A stretch of 55,667 bases of DNA. It comes from Bacteroidota bacterium (lineage in GTDB: Bacteria > Bacteroidota > Bacteroidia > Chitinophagales > Saprospiraceae). The notes beneath the pieces are model-generated. The model saw only the letters and a list, made by a program, of their open reading frames with translations, was not told the origin of the DNA and did no database searches. The stretch's first letter is position 1. The number at the start of each line of letters is the position of its first letter. Where the stretch lies: contig PZPC01000032.1 in NCBI GenBank assembly GCA_003045895.1, positions 1 through 55,667 of the forward strand, given 5' to 3'. Below are positions 17,350 through 25,896 of this stretch, in pieces. Both the position numbers and the translations under genes were made by a program.

Positions 17350-17571
17350 TTAAATCTCTTCCTGATCGAGGTCGGTCTGTCCGAAAAAGATGAAAATGAA
17401 TCCGACCAGGATCATGGCAATTTTCACGGCAAATGAAATTGGGCCACCAAAGGCACGCAACCAGTAGAGGAAAGCAAAATCTACTCCAACAAAGCTGAGG
17501 AAGATGGCTAAAAACCCTATTCCGGTCAAAAGAAACCCAATTGTGGTTAAAAACGTTTTATTTCTGAACAT
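17350..17571 (-). CDS. Small two-helix membrane protein
   Basis: The 73-residue protein has two hydrophobic helices (about 8-30 and 45-64), a basic N-terminus and an acidic tail (TDLDQEEI). The positive-inside rule would place the N-terminus in the cytoplasm. No family is recognised. It is divergent from the HMG-CoA lyase gene, 43 bp away, and precedes the GNAT gene. Confidence 0.65.
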   Translation of the reverse strand: MFRNKTFLTTIGFLLTGIGFLAIFLSFVGVDFAFLYWLRAFGGPISFAVKIAMILVGFIFIFFGQTDLDQEEI

Positions 17572-17614
17572 AGCACACTAAGTTTACAAGAATGAAAACA
17601 ATGATAACTCATTT

Positions 17615-18469
17615 ATGATCAAATTGATCGAATGCCCCCGTGATGCGATGCAAGGGCTAACCACTTTTATCCCCACGGAAACCAAGGTCAAATATCTTAA
17701 TTTATTACTGCAAGTCGGCTTTGATACGCTGGATTTCGGCAGTTTTGTGAGTCCCAAGGCCATTCCGCAAATGCGGGATACGGCCGAAGTGCTTGCCCAA
17801 CTTGACCTAAGCGCTACCGCGACCAAATTGTTGGCCATTGTGGCCAACCGCCAGGGAGCCGAAACCGCAGTAGCTTTTCCGGAAATTGATTACCTGGGTT
17901 ATCCTTTTTCTATTTCTGAAACCTTCCAACTGCGAAATACCAATGCCACCATTACCGAATCGTTGGAACGGGTAAAACACATTCAGGCGCTTTGTGTTCA
18001 AAATAATAAGGCGTTGGTACTCTATATCTCTATGGGTTTCGGCAACCCTTACGGGGATCCCTGGAATGCCGAAATCGTCATGCGGTGGGTCGATGAATTG
18101 TCGCTGCTGGGTATTTCCATTTTTCAACTTAGCGATACGATTGGCGTGGCCCAGCCAGCCAGCATCTCCTATCTTTTTGGTGAACTTATTCCGGCCTACC
18201 CTCAGTTGGAGATAGGTGCTCATTTTCACACGACCCCCACCACCTGGCGGGAAAAGGTGACCGCTGCCTACCAGCAAGGTTGTATCCGTTTTGACGGCGC
18301 TATCCGGGGCTACGGCGGCTGCCCCATGGCCAAGGACGACCTCACGGGCAATATGCCGATGGAACACCTGGTGGCTTTCTTTCAGGAAGTAGCCCAGGAT
18401 ACCGGGGTCGATGCTGCCCGATTTCAGGCGGCTTACCTGGAAGCGGCACGCGTTTTTCCGACGCATTAA
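17615..18469 (+). CDS. mvaB: Hydroxymethylglutaryl-CoA lyase
   Basis: The 284-residue TIM-barrel enzyme of the HMGL-like family cleaves HMG-CoA to acetyl-CoA and acetoacetate in leucine degradation. The N-terminal strand IKLIECPRDAMQG keeps the catalytic Arg-Asp, the metal-site HFHTT motif is present near residue 206, and the catalytic Cys lies in GYGGCPMAKDDLTGNMPME. The G-rich lid motif strongly favours HMG-CoA lyase over isopropylmalate or citramalate synthase. It is short for the family (usually about 300). Confidence 0.88.
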   Translation: MIKLIECPRDAMQGLTTFIPTETKVKYLNLLLQVGFDTLDFGSFVSPKAIPQMRDTAEVLAQLDLSATATKLLAIVANRQGAETAVAFPEIDYLGYPFSISETFQLRNTNATITESLERVKHIQALCVQNNKALVLYISMGFGNPYGDPWNAEIVMRWVDELSLLGISIFQLSDTIGVAQPASISYLFGELIPAYPQLEIGAHFHTTPTTWREKVTAAYQQGCIRFDGAIRGYGGCPMAKDDLTGNMPMEHLVAFFQEVAQDTGVDAARFQAAYLEAARVFPTH

Positions 18470-18533
18470 GCCGGTACCGGTTACGGGCCGCCCACGCTGA
18501 AGACTTTCCCCTTTTCGTTTTCCATCAATTGAT

Positions 18534-18541
18534 TATCTTTG
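18534..18541 (+). promoter_or_regulatory. Bacteroidota -7 box
   Basis: TATCTTTG, an exact TAnnTTTG match, 20 bp before the ATG at 18561; AAAAAAGG lies just before the start. Confidence 0.6.
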
Positions 18542-18560
18542 AAGCAACAAAAAAAAGGTC

Positions 18561-19205
18561 ATGGGATTTTGGGATCAAATACGCGGCTTATTCAATCCAA
18601 CCCCCACGGGGGACAGACAACGGCAGGTGCCACCCACAAAGGTTCAGCCAGCCAGGGATGCCGCAGTTGCAAAACCAGGTGATAGCCTTCCTGATCCAGG
18701 TGATGCGGCAGTTGACCTTTTGCAGTTATTATTTAGCAAAAAAGACAAACACACCACCAGCATGCTCAATTCCATTTCTCTCAGTTCGGACATGAAGACG
18801 CTCTATCTCGTGGACAATGGCCGTGCTATTCCTTTTGATTTGACCGTTCCCGAAGGCGTTATTGTTGGATTGCTCGGGGGGCAGTTGGTTGTGGCTACCG
18901 CTGCTGCGCCTTTTGATCCGTTACCTACTACCCCTGGAGCAGCGGAAACGCCTGTTTTAGGCGACCGGAATCTTGTTGGTAGTGCCGAAAAATTCACCTT
19001 TAAGGCGGGGGAAAACAGCCAGTACACCGTCAGCTACAATGAAAAGAACAAGGCACTGGGCGTCATTGGTGTGGACGACCTCATTTTCCAGCTGCAAAAC
19101 CAGGGCAACAGCGGTTGCAGGGAGCAGTTTTTCCCGCTTGAGCGAAATAAATTTGTGCGCATTGTGAAGAAAACCGATGTCCTGGAAATCATCTTCAATG
19201 CTTAA
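18561..19205 (+). CDS. Hypothetical protein of unknown function
   Basis: The 214-residue protein has no signal peptide or membrane segment. Residues 15-60 are Pro/Ala-rich and probably disordered; residues 75-214 alternate strand-like segments (TLYLVDNGRAIPFDLTVPEG, FTFKAGENSQYTVSYNE, VGVDDLIFQL type), suggesting a small beta fold. I do not recognise the family. It has its own -7 box and a purine-rich leader, so it is a real gene. It converges with the large helical gene 19 bp downstream. Confidence 0.65.
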   Translation: MGFWDQIRGLFNPTPTGDRQRQVPPTKVQPARDAAVAKPGDSLPDPGDAAVDLLQLLFSKKDKHTTSMLNSISLSSDMKTLYLVDNGRAIPFDLTVPEGVIVGLLGGQLVVATAAAPFDPLPTTPGAAETPVLGDRNLVGSAEKFTFKAGENSQYTVSYNEKNKALGVIGVDDLIFQLQNQGNSGCREQFFPLERNKFVRIVKKTDVLEIIFNA

Positions 19206-19224
19206 TACAATACCGGGCAAATAA

Positions 19225-20721
19225 TTACTTAATACGGAGCGCCTTGATGGATGATTGCTGAATTTCACTTTCAATCCAGAGGTCACAAATTTCGTCAATT
19301 CCGCCGCCCAGGTTAGGACCCAATTCCTGGATATCCATTTTGGATTTCAATAATATTTCCCGTTCCTCTTTGGTATTGGCACTTGCCTGCAATTGTTTGA
19401 TCATGCCAATGATCAAAACAGAGAGTGACTTCAGGCCCGATGCCGGTTGCCGCTGAAAAAAGCGTGCCGCCCGCCGATTGGCGTTTTCGATGGCTTCGTA
19501 ATCTCCCAATTTGTATTCCGTCAGCAAAATGAGGACTTGGTTCAACAGGTGAATATCCTTGCGGATGTTTTCCGCCTTTTTCTTTAAGTGCGTGATTTGG
19601 GCCGTCCACTTGAGGCAATCCCGGTACCGGTCATTTAAAAAGAGCAGAAAGGAAACGTTGAGGCAGATGCTCAATTTGGTAGACAAAGAAATGTCGTATT
19701 GCTGCAACCCTTCCTGTATTTCCTGAATGGTGGATTCGAATTCGGCATCCAACGAATTCAATAAGAAAATCAAATAGTAGATGGTGGTTCTTTCGAATAA
19801 CAACTTCTGCCCTTGCGGATTGGGGGCTTTTTGGCTCTTTATCTCGGCAATTAGTTCCGGGAATTGCTTCACTTTTTGTTCATCCTTCATACTGGCCGAA
19901 AGCAGGTTGATACCGTCGGTGAGGTAGAGGTGGTAATATTCTTCTTTGTTTTTAGGGTAATCTTTCCACAAGTTCAGGGCGGTATTGAACGCTTCAAATT
20001 CCTGCTCGGTATTGCCGGTCAGGCGATAATAAAAAGCCCGGCACTGGTGCAGTCTTCGTTTGGTGAAAAACGGTTTTCTGCTGGTGTCGTCCAGGTTGAG
20101 CAGGAGTTGGTATTTTTGTTTAAAGGCGGTTTTGGCCGCTTCGTTCAAGCCCTGGCGGTTTTGCAGGATATCAATAACCAGGTGGTCAAAGGTGTCGTGC
20201 ACCCAAAACTCTTCTTCGACGAGCTGGAGGTGTTTTTCTTTTTCCTCAATTAAATTGATCACGTCGTGCTCGAATTCCTTTTCAATCACTTCCCGCGTCA
20301 ATTGCCGTTGGTTCAAATTGATTTCCAGTACGGCCAGGTGATCTTGCAGGTCGAGGGCCAGGCTTTTGGCTTCCGCCAGGCGGTTTTCCGACTGGTCGTA
20401 GAGTTTGCGTTCGAAGAGAATCTTGGCGTCGGTGAGGAGCTCCTTGATCCGGGTTTTATAAGATTTCTTGCTCTGGTAGTCGCGCATGGCACGGAGGATC
20501 GCCTCGTAGAGCCGCGCTTTGTCATCGCCCAGTTTGGTGCCAAAAAGTGCTTTTAGGGGCTGTTCATCGTAGTCTTCCTGGTCGTTGATAACCCGAAAAA
20601 GTTCGAGATAGCGGCTTTCCTTTCGGCCACTCTTCTGAGCATCGAGGGTAAAATACCGCTTTTCCGTTTTGGACAGCGATTTGATCAGTTGAAAAAGATG
20701 GTCTTTGCCACGCACAGGCAA
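19225..20721 (-). CDS. Large helical protein, possibly TPR-like
   Basis: The protein of about 498 residues starts at TTG 20721 or GTG 20715; no in-frame ATG fits the conserved-looking N-terminus HLFQLIKSLSKTEKRYF. It is almost entirely alpha-helical, with repeated pairs such as YDQSENRLAEAKSLALDLQ and TEQEFEAFNTALNLWKDY that look like degenerate TPR units. There is no signal peptide or catalytic motif, so a cytoplasmic scaffold is likely. I recall similar uncharacterised proteins in Bacteroidota, but no function is known to me. Confidence 0.7.
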   Translation of the reverse strand: MPVRGKDHLFQLIKSLSKTEKRYFTLDAQKSGRKESRYLELFRVINDQEDYDEQPLKALFGTKLGDDKARLYEAILRAMRDYQSKKSYKTRIKELLTDAKILFERKLYDQSENRLAEAKSLALDLQDHLAVLEINLNQRQLTREVIEKEFEHDVINLIEEKEKHLQLVEEEFWVHDTFDHLVIDILQNRQGLNEAAKTAFKQKYQLLLNLDDTSRKPFFTKRRLHQCRAFYYRLTGNTEQEFEAFNTALNLWKDYPKNKEEYYHLYLTDGINLLSASMKDEQKVKQFPELIAEIKSQKAPNPQGQKLLFERTTIYYLIFLLNSLDAEFESTIQEIQEGLQQYDISLSTKLSICLNVSFLLFLNDRYRDCLKWTAQITHLKKKAENIRKDIHLLNQVLILLTEYKLGDYEAIENANRRAARFFQRQPASGLKSLSVLIIGMIKQLQASANTKEEREILLKSKMDIQELGPNLGGGIDEICDLWIESEIQQSSIKALRIK

Positions 20722-20793
20722 GCAGGGTTTGTATGCACCACGCCCGCACTGGTGGCGGCTTCAGTGGTGGTTTTCGAGGTCGTTCCGGCAGCC

Positions 20794-21786
20794 CTAATCC
20801 AACGCCTGCAAGAGGGTTGAATAATCGAGGCGAACCAAAATGACCGTCCGGCCGTTCAGGATTTGTGCCTGCGAGTTGGTAGCAGAAACCAGTGGTTGAT
20901 TGCCACCGCGGCCAGCTGCGGTGAGGCGTCCGGCGTCAACGCCGAACGCTGCCAGTTCGCTGGCAACGGCCAGGGCACGGGTGGTGCTTAACGCCCAGTC
21001 GGCTTTGGCATTCGACGTGGGGTTGGCATGGCCAATGACGTCAACTTTTAAACTCGGATTGTCGCGGAGGACCACCGCAATCTGCTGCAAGCCCTGCCGA
21101 CCTTTCCAGTAGACCGTACCATCGTCGCCTTGTGCGAAGAGCAGGGCCTGGCTGAGGGTCAGGGCTACGCCTTCGTCGGTGGCGGCAATGGCCACTTCGT
21201 CGGTAGGGAAACCGACCAGTACGCGTTGAAAATAACTGATCAATACCGTGCGCTGTTGATTCAGTGCGGCCTTTTGAGTCCGCAGCTGCTGGAGGCGGGC
21301 ATCGGGTACGGCCTCGTAGCCGGAAGGACGGTTGGCGCCACTGGCTTCCAGGCGTTGTAGCGCTGCGTCGCGATCGCGTATTTGTATTTCCATTTGCGCC
21401 AGCGATCGCTCTTTTTTATCGAGGTCTTCTTGCCGCAAGGCCAATTCTTGTTCCAGATTAGTCGTTTCGTAGCTGGTAGCAGCCAGTACGCGCTGGTTTT
21501 CGCCTACGGTATTGTTGTACCGATTGACAATATCCTGGTAGTTGCGGTTGAGGCTGATATTGGTAGCCGTGAGGCGCTCGAGCTCGCGCGTCAGCCCCTG
21601 GTAGTCGGCCTGGGTTTCATTGTATTCTGATTGTAATTTGAGGTTCACGCCTCGGATGCTGTCCGTAGCCAGGGCCTCGCCTTTGTAATAGGTTAGGGTC
21701 TGTTCCAGTTCCGCATATTGTTGCTGTGGTACGCAGGAAATGCCCAACAGGGTTACCAGGACGATAAATAAACTTAAATATCTCAT
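20794..21786 (-). CDS. OmpA-family lipoprotein with coiled coil
   Basis: The 330-residue protein has a lipoprotein signal (LLGISC, Cys18), a long coiled coil (about 25-190) and a C-terminal OmpA-like peptidoglycan-binding domain (about 205-325). The binding loop is partly kept: VDVIGHANPTSNAKADWALSTTRALAVASEL resembles the TDxxG...NxxLSxxRAxxV motif, with His in place of the first Asp position. It probably spans the periplasm and ties the outer membrane to the cell wall. Confidence 0.87.
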   Translation of the reverse strand: MRYLSLFIVLVTLLGISCVPQQQYAELEQTLTYYKGEALATDSIRGVNLKLQSEYNETQADYQGLTRELERLTATNISLNRNYQDIVNRYNNTVGENQRVLAATSYETTNLEQELALRQEDLDKKERSLAQMEIQIRDRDAALQRLEASGANRPSGYEAVPDARLQQLRTQKAALNQQRTVLISYFQRVLVGFPTDEVAIAATDEGVALTLSQALLFAQGDDGTVYWKGRQGLQQIAVVLRDNPSLKVDVIGHANPTSNAKADWALSTTRALAVASELAAFGVDAGRLTAAGRGGNQPLVSATNSQAQILNGRTVILVRLDYSTLLQALD

Positions 21787-21854
21787 AGGTCAGCGTTATT
21801 TGGTATTAATCGGGTGCAGTAAAGCGAAATTAGCATTATGTAGCAAATTCCTCT

Positions 21855-21862
21855 TACTTTTG
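21855..21862 (+). promoter_or_regulatory. Bacteroidota -7 box of the cohesin lipoprotein gene
   Basis: TACTTTTG fits TAnnTTTG exactly and lies 24 bp before the ATG at 21886. It is in the short divergent gap with the OmpA lipoprotein gene. Confidence 0.55.
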
Positions 21863-21885
21863 CCCGGTAAAAATCCCAATCCATT

Positions 21886-22524
21886 ATGTTAACACGATTG
21901 TTATTGCTCCTACTGGTACTATCTTGCCTACAGTGTAAGAGCGACAATGCCGTACGTGAAGAAGCACAAGCGGAGGTCGCCAAAATGGCCGCGGCCGCTA
22001 CTACCAATCCCAATACGACTGCTGCTGCCGCTGCTGTCGCTACCACCCCGGCTCCGGCCAACCCCGACCTGGCGCCGGGTCAGACGCCGCCAACCGTCGG
22101 TGAAACCCTCACCCTGGTACTGGGTAACAGGGAAGGCAAAATGGGTACCGAAGTCTGTTTACCCGTTACGGCCAACGATTTCAACAACCTCATCGGGCTC
22201 CAGTTCTCTATCCGTTGGGATCCCGCCAAACTCCAGTATTCGGCCGTGAAGCAGCTGGAACTGGTAGATCTGACGCCCCAAAATTTTGGAGCTACCTATT
22301 CCCAGAAAGGAGTCGTCGCGCTCAGCTGGATCCACCAGAACCTGGAGGGGGTTACGCTTCCGCGCAATACGCACCTCTTCGATGTGTGTTTCACCCCGCT
22401 GACCCCCGCGGGTACCCAGGCCGACGTACGTTTCGAGCCCCGCCCCACGCCCTACGAGGTGATCAATGTGCGGGAAGATATCCTGCAGTTTAATGGCATC
22501 AATGGGATGATCAAGGTGTTGTAA
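21886..22524 (+). CDS. Lipoprotein with a cohesin-like domain
   Basis: The 212-residue protein has a lipoprotein signal (LLLLVLSCLQC), an Ala/Thr/Pro-rich linker (about 25-70) and one beta-sandwich domain (about 75-212). The domain follows the cohesin pattern: GTEVCLPVTANDFNNLIGLQFSIRWDPAKLQY, then a strand ending VALSWIH and a final LFDVCFTP strand. Cohesins bind dockerin modules, but many bacterial cohesin-like domains act outside cellulosomes. No dockerin repeat is seen in the window. The gene lies 9 bp before the CDF transporter gene and is probably cotranscribed with it. Confidence 0.75.
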   Translation: MLTRLLLLLLVLSCLQCKSDNAVREEAQAEVAKMAAAATTNPNTTAAAAAVATTPAPANPDLAPGQTPPTVGETLTLVLGNREGKMGTEVCLPVTANDFNNLIGLQFSIRWDPAKLQYSAVKQLELVDLTPQNFGATYSQKGVVALSWIHQNLEGVTLPRNTHLFDVCFTPLTPAGTQADVRFEPRPTPYEVINVREDILQFNGINGMIKVL

Positions 22525-22533
22525 TTTTGCCCT

Positions 22534-23424
22534 ATGGATAACCAGCAAACGGCCATCAGAACCACCTACTTCAGCATCCTGGGCAACATTTGCCTGGCGC
22601 TGATCAAAGGCAGCGCCGGGGTGCTGGGGAATTCTTACGCCCTGATCGCTGATGCCATTGAATCGACAACCGATATTTTTTCTTCCTTGTTGGTATTGTT
22701 CGGCTTGAAGTACGCCAAGAGACCCGCCGATGAGAACCATCCCTACGGGCACGGAAAAATTGAACCGCTCATCACCTTCATCGTCGTGGCTTTTCTGGTG
22801 ACCTCCGCCACCCTGATTGCTTACGAAAGCATACGCAACATCAGCACACCCCAGGAAATGCCCGAATCCTGGACCCTGCTGGTGCTGGCGGCCATCATTT
22901 TGTGGAAAGAAGTCAGCTACCGGATTGTCATCAAAAAAAGTGTGGAAACCCACAGCTCCTCCCTCCGGGCCGATGCCTGGCACCACCGCAGTGATGCCAT
23001 CACGTCGGTCATGGCTTTTATTGGTATTTCTATTGCCCTGATTTGCGGAGAAGGTTACGAAACAGCAGACGACTGGGCTGCCCTGCTGGCCTCTACTTTT
23101 ATTCTGTACAACAGCTACCTGATCTTCCGCCCGGCACTGGGAGAGATCATGGACGAGCACCTCTACGACGATCTCATCGCAGAAATTCGTACCATATCAC
23201 ATACCGTAGACGGGATTGTAGGTACCGAAAAGTGTTTTATCCGGAAGGCTGGTATGTTTTACCACGTTGATTTACACGCTATTGTCGACGGTAACATATC
23301 GGTCAAAGAAGGCCATGACCTGGCCCACCTGCTGAAAGACACCCTACAGGCGGCTATTCCAAATTTGGGTCACGTCCTCATCCACGTGGAGCCGCACGAA
23401 GACAATAGCTTACCCAAGGGCTAA
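22534..23424 (+). CDS. Cation diffusion facilitator (CDF) metal exporter
   Basis: The 296-residue protein has about six membrane helices and the CDF signature: SYALIADAIESTTD in helix 2, HPYGHGKIEPL in the loop and DAWHHRSDAITS in helix 5 with the His150/Asp154 metal pair. The C-terminal cytoplasmic domain (about 210-290) has the ferredoxin-like fold used for dimerisation, ending HVLIHVEPH. It should export a divalent cation such as zinc, iron or manganese by proton antiport. The metal is not predictable. Confidence 0.92.
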   Translation: MDNQQTAIRTTYFSILGNICLALIKGSAGVLGNSYALIADAIESTTDIFSSLLVLFGLKYAKRPADENHPYGHGKIEPLITFIVVAFLVTSATLIAYESIRNISTPQEMPESWTLLVLAAIILWKEVSYRIVIKKSVETHSSSLRADAWHHRSDAITSVMAFIGISIALICGEGYETADDWAALLASTFILYNSYLIFRPALGEIMDEHLYDDLIAEIRTISHTVDGIVGTEKCFIRKAGMFYHVDLHAIVDGNISVKEGHDLAHLLKDTLQAAIPNLGHVLIHVEPHEDNSLPKG

Positions 23425-23441
23425 CGTTGCGGGTAGAACGG

Positions 23442-23479
23442 ATAACGCCTCAGCGCTGCCGGCAGCACTGAGGCGTTAT
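23442..23479. terminator. Long hairpin between converging genes
   Basis: ATAACGCCTCAG (23442-23453) pairs perfectly with CTGAGGCGTTAT (23468-23479), and the inner GCTGCC/GGCAGC extends the stem after one mismatch. It separates the CDF gene from the converging lipoprotein gene. No long T run follows, so factor-independent termination is only likely. Confidence 0.6.
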
Positions 23480-23570
23480 GCTTCTCCTGGATTTTATAAA
23501 ACGCCAAGTTGGGGTATAGCTTACTGGCGAATCGGTGGTTTACTACTCGTCTGACGCAGCGCCGCCCCCA

Positions 23571-24785
23571 TTATTGGTTGACCAGGCGGACATCATCAAT
23601 AAAGACGTCACCGCTTTGCTCAAATTTGAACAACAACTGCTTCACGTTGGTCTTGTCAATACCCCCGCCAAAAGCGGCCATTGGAATGGTCACTTCCTGC
23701 CATTGGGTGTTGTACTGGCCGCCCGCTACGTACTTGCTCAGGAGTGTAGCGGGTTGGGAGTTGGTGCGCTCGTAGTCTTCAAAAGCGACCTTTATGGGCA
23801 GCTGAGAAAAAGAGCCCGCCGCTGTTTTTATTTTGAACTTTAGAGCGGTACGGTCTTCTATTCCGGTAATATCTACGGGGAACCACTTGTTCCAGCTCAC
23901 CCCAATGGCCATGTTTTTGCACGTGCCAGCCGGATCGCTCCATTTGGCGTGGATAGACTGGGTGCCTTCGGCGTGTTCGGTCGTGGACAGGTCGAAGGTC
24001 TGGCAGGCATCGGTGATGAGCCCCCAGCCATTGTTGTTGATAAAACCATCAGCGAACAATTGCTTGGGCATGGCCAGCGGATCGGGGAGGGGAGCCTCTA
24101 CCAACCAGGCGGTTTGGGGTGCTGGTTCGTAAAAAACCAGTTGGACATCCGCCAGGTATATGCTGCCGCTCTGCTGCAGTTCAAACATGAGCTGCTTGAT
24201 GTTGGTGGGGTCCAGGTTCTCGATTTTCATGTCGAAGGAACGGAGGGGAACCACCACTTTCTGCCATTTTTCGTCGATGGATGCCCGCTCAAAGTATTTG
24301 TTGCCCGTGTAGGCGAAGCCCATGCCGCCGCTATAGTCCTCGAGGGTTAACACAATGGGTAAGCCGAACATTTTTCCTTCCTGCGTACGCACGTGCAACT
24401 CGATGGCCGCGTAGTCTATGAGCTCCGAAATATCCTTGCCGGCGTAACTGTCCCAGCCAATGCCAATGCCGGCCCACTCACAATCCGGCACGGCGCGGTC
24501 CCAGGTCAGTAGGAGCGCTGCATCACCATTGTAGGTGACGTCCGAGCTCAGACTGGCGTCCTTGCAAACCGTCTTTTCCAGTCCCCAGACATCCGTAAGG
24601 TCATTTTTAAGGATGATGGGTTCTACGATCAATTCGATTTTCTCCGGTTTTTGGGGAGGCGCAACGGTCTCCTCACCACTGTAGAGTGTCATGGTTTTAA
24701 ATTCCACACACCCCGTAGTCAGGAGCAATAAACTACCCAGGCTGAAGACAATAACCTTTGGTAAAGAAAAAACTGGTACTGACAT
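23571..24785 (-). CDS. Lipoprotein with two carbohydrate-binding-like sandwich domains
   Basis: The start is ATG 24785; the longer frame would begin at TTG. The 404-residue protein has a lipobox LTTGC near residue 26 and two similar domains (about 50-205 and 230-404). Each has a Trp-Gly-Leu start, a Cys pair (TVCKDAS...PDCEWAG; DACQTFD...GTCKNMA), a GIGWDSY/GVSWNKW strand and a closing SGSIYLADVQLVF or SGDVFIDDVRLV strand. This matches CBM-like jelly rolls that hold glycans. I infer a surface glycan-binding lipoprotein. It is the last gene of the minus-strand barrel operon, 35 bp after the preceding lipoprotein gene. Confidence 0.7.
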   Translation of the reverse strand: MSVPVFSLPKVIVFSLGSLLLLTTGCVEFKTMTLYSGEETVAPPQKPEKIELIVEPIILKNDLTDVWGLEKTVCKDASLSSDVTYNGDAALLLTWDRAVPDCEWAGIGIGWDSYAGKDISELIDYAAIELHVRTQEGKMFGLPIVLTLEDYSGGMGFAYTGNKYFERASIDEKWQKVVVPLRSFDMKIENLDPTNIKQLMFELQQSGSIYLADVQLVFYEPAPQTAWLVEAPLPDPLAMPKQLFADGFINNNGWGLITDACQTFDLSTTEHAEGTQSIHAKWSDPAGTCKNMAIGVSWNKWFPVDITGIEDRTALKFKIKTAAGSFSQLPIKVAFEDYERTNSQPATLLSKYVAGGQYNTQWQEVTIPMAAFGGGIDKTNVKQLLFKFEQSGDVFIDDVRLVNQ

Positions 24786-24820
24786 AAGACGTAAATTTTG
24801 CAACGGGTTGGGCTGGATGA

Positions 24821-25831
24821 TTACAATTCAAGGGGGCCTCCTGCGGTAAACGTGATAAAATCGATGCCGTAGTCTACTTTCAGCGGCGGACTGGGTTGGG
24901 AATTCATGTTGGAGATGAGCAACAACCGAATACCGACCATCTTACTCAACTGGGCCTGGGTAATCCCCAGGTCACTCATCGGATGGCTAATTTGTCGCCA
25001 ACCGGTGAAGTCCAATGGATAATCGCCAGCCAGCTGAAAGGTTTGGTCTTGCCCGTCTTCAAACAAACCCGTATTGTTTAAATCATAAACGAACTGGATA
25101 ACAGCAATCCCGTGCGGGCCACCATCGGCGTAGATAAAGGCATTGAAATACAGGTCTTCGGGTACCGTGGTGGGAAAGGGAATATAGGTTTCGCCGGTTA
25201 CCCTCGCGGAAATGTCAGCTAAGCCTACGAAAAAATTGGGCACCACGTTGTCGGTTCCTTCAAAGAGGAAGTACCAGTCGCCCTGGGCTGCTGGCATGTC
25301 GTTTTGGCGGCCGGTCCGGTTGGTCAACTCAAACTCGAAATTGCCGGTGAACAGATTGGCACCCAGCGGTGTCTCAAAATCTGTAAACAAGCTACCTTCG
25401 TAGCTTTTGGTTCCCACAATCTCCACCATGCCGGTGAGGGTCAGGTTGTTTTCGTCGGGAATGATCAGCTCTACCTGGCACATTTCGCGCTTAAACAGGG
25501 GCAACATAGTCGTCCCTCCTGACCACACGGCGTTATTGGCGTTCAGTTCGTTGTCGAAGCCTTGAATGGTCTTGACCGAACCACTTTCCATGCCGGTAAT
25601 CCGGAGGGTGAAATTCAGGCGTTTGTTGAAACGGGCGCCAAAAATCACGGTTTCGCCCGCCGAAAAATCTACGGTGGCCCGCGAGATGGTCAGCCCCTCC
25701 AGCAGTTGAAATTCGCCAAAGCGATCTACCAGACCGGGGCCATCAAATTGGTCCGTGTCGTGTTCACAGGCCGTTAGCACCAGGAACAGGCAAAGCAAAG
25801 GAAACAGATAAAAACGGTTGTTATATTTCAT
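24821..25831 (-). CDS. Surface lipoprotein, candidate glycan-binding protein
   Basis: The 336-residue protein has a lipobox LVLTAC (Cys22). The first 130 residues look like an Ig/IPT-type domain (TISRATVDFSAGETVIFGARFN), as in SGBP-type proteins. The rest (about 150-336) is a beta-sandwich with aromatic-rich strands (GDWYFLFEGTDN, DLYFNAFIYADG) and a final KVDYGIDFITF strand. Architecture suggests an Ig spacer plus a glycan-binding head, like surface glycan-binding proteins of polysaccharide loci, but I recognise no exact family. It lies 65 bp downstream of the 596-residue barrel gene. Confidence 0.65.
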   Translation of the reverse strand: MKYNNRFYLFPLLCLFLVLTACEHDTDQFDGPGLVDRFGEFQLLEGLTISRATVDFSAGETVIFGARFNKRLNFTLRITGMESGSVKTIQGFDNELNANNAVWSGGTTMLPLFKREMCQVELIIPDENNLTLTGMVEIVGTKSYEGSLFTDFETPLGANLFTGNFEFELTNRTGRQNDMPAAQGDWYFLFEGTDNVVPNFFVGLADISARVTGETYIPFPTTVPEDLYFNAFIYADGGPHGIAVIQFVYDLNNTGLFEDGQDQTFQLAGDYPLDFTGWRQISHPMSDLGITQAQLSKMVGIRLLLISNMNSQPSPPLKVDYGIDFITFTAGGPLEL

Positions 25832-25896
25832 AATGATTATCTTCTGAAGGTTATGTTTGGGCCAACTACCAACGCAGTGGCCAGGACAGCATAATG

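Noticed and set aside
21886-22524. A cellulosome scaffold
   Set aside because: Only one cohesin-like domain, no dockerin and no attached enzymes are present.
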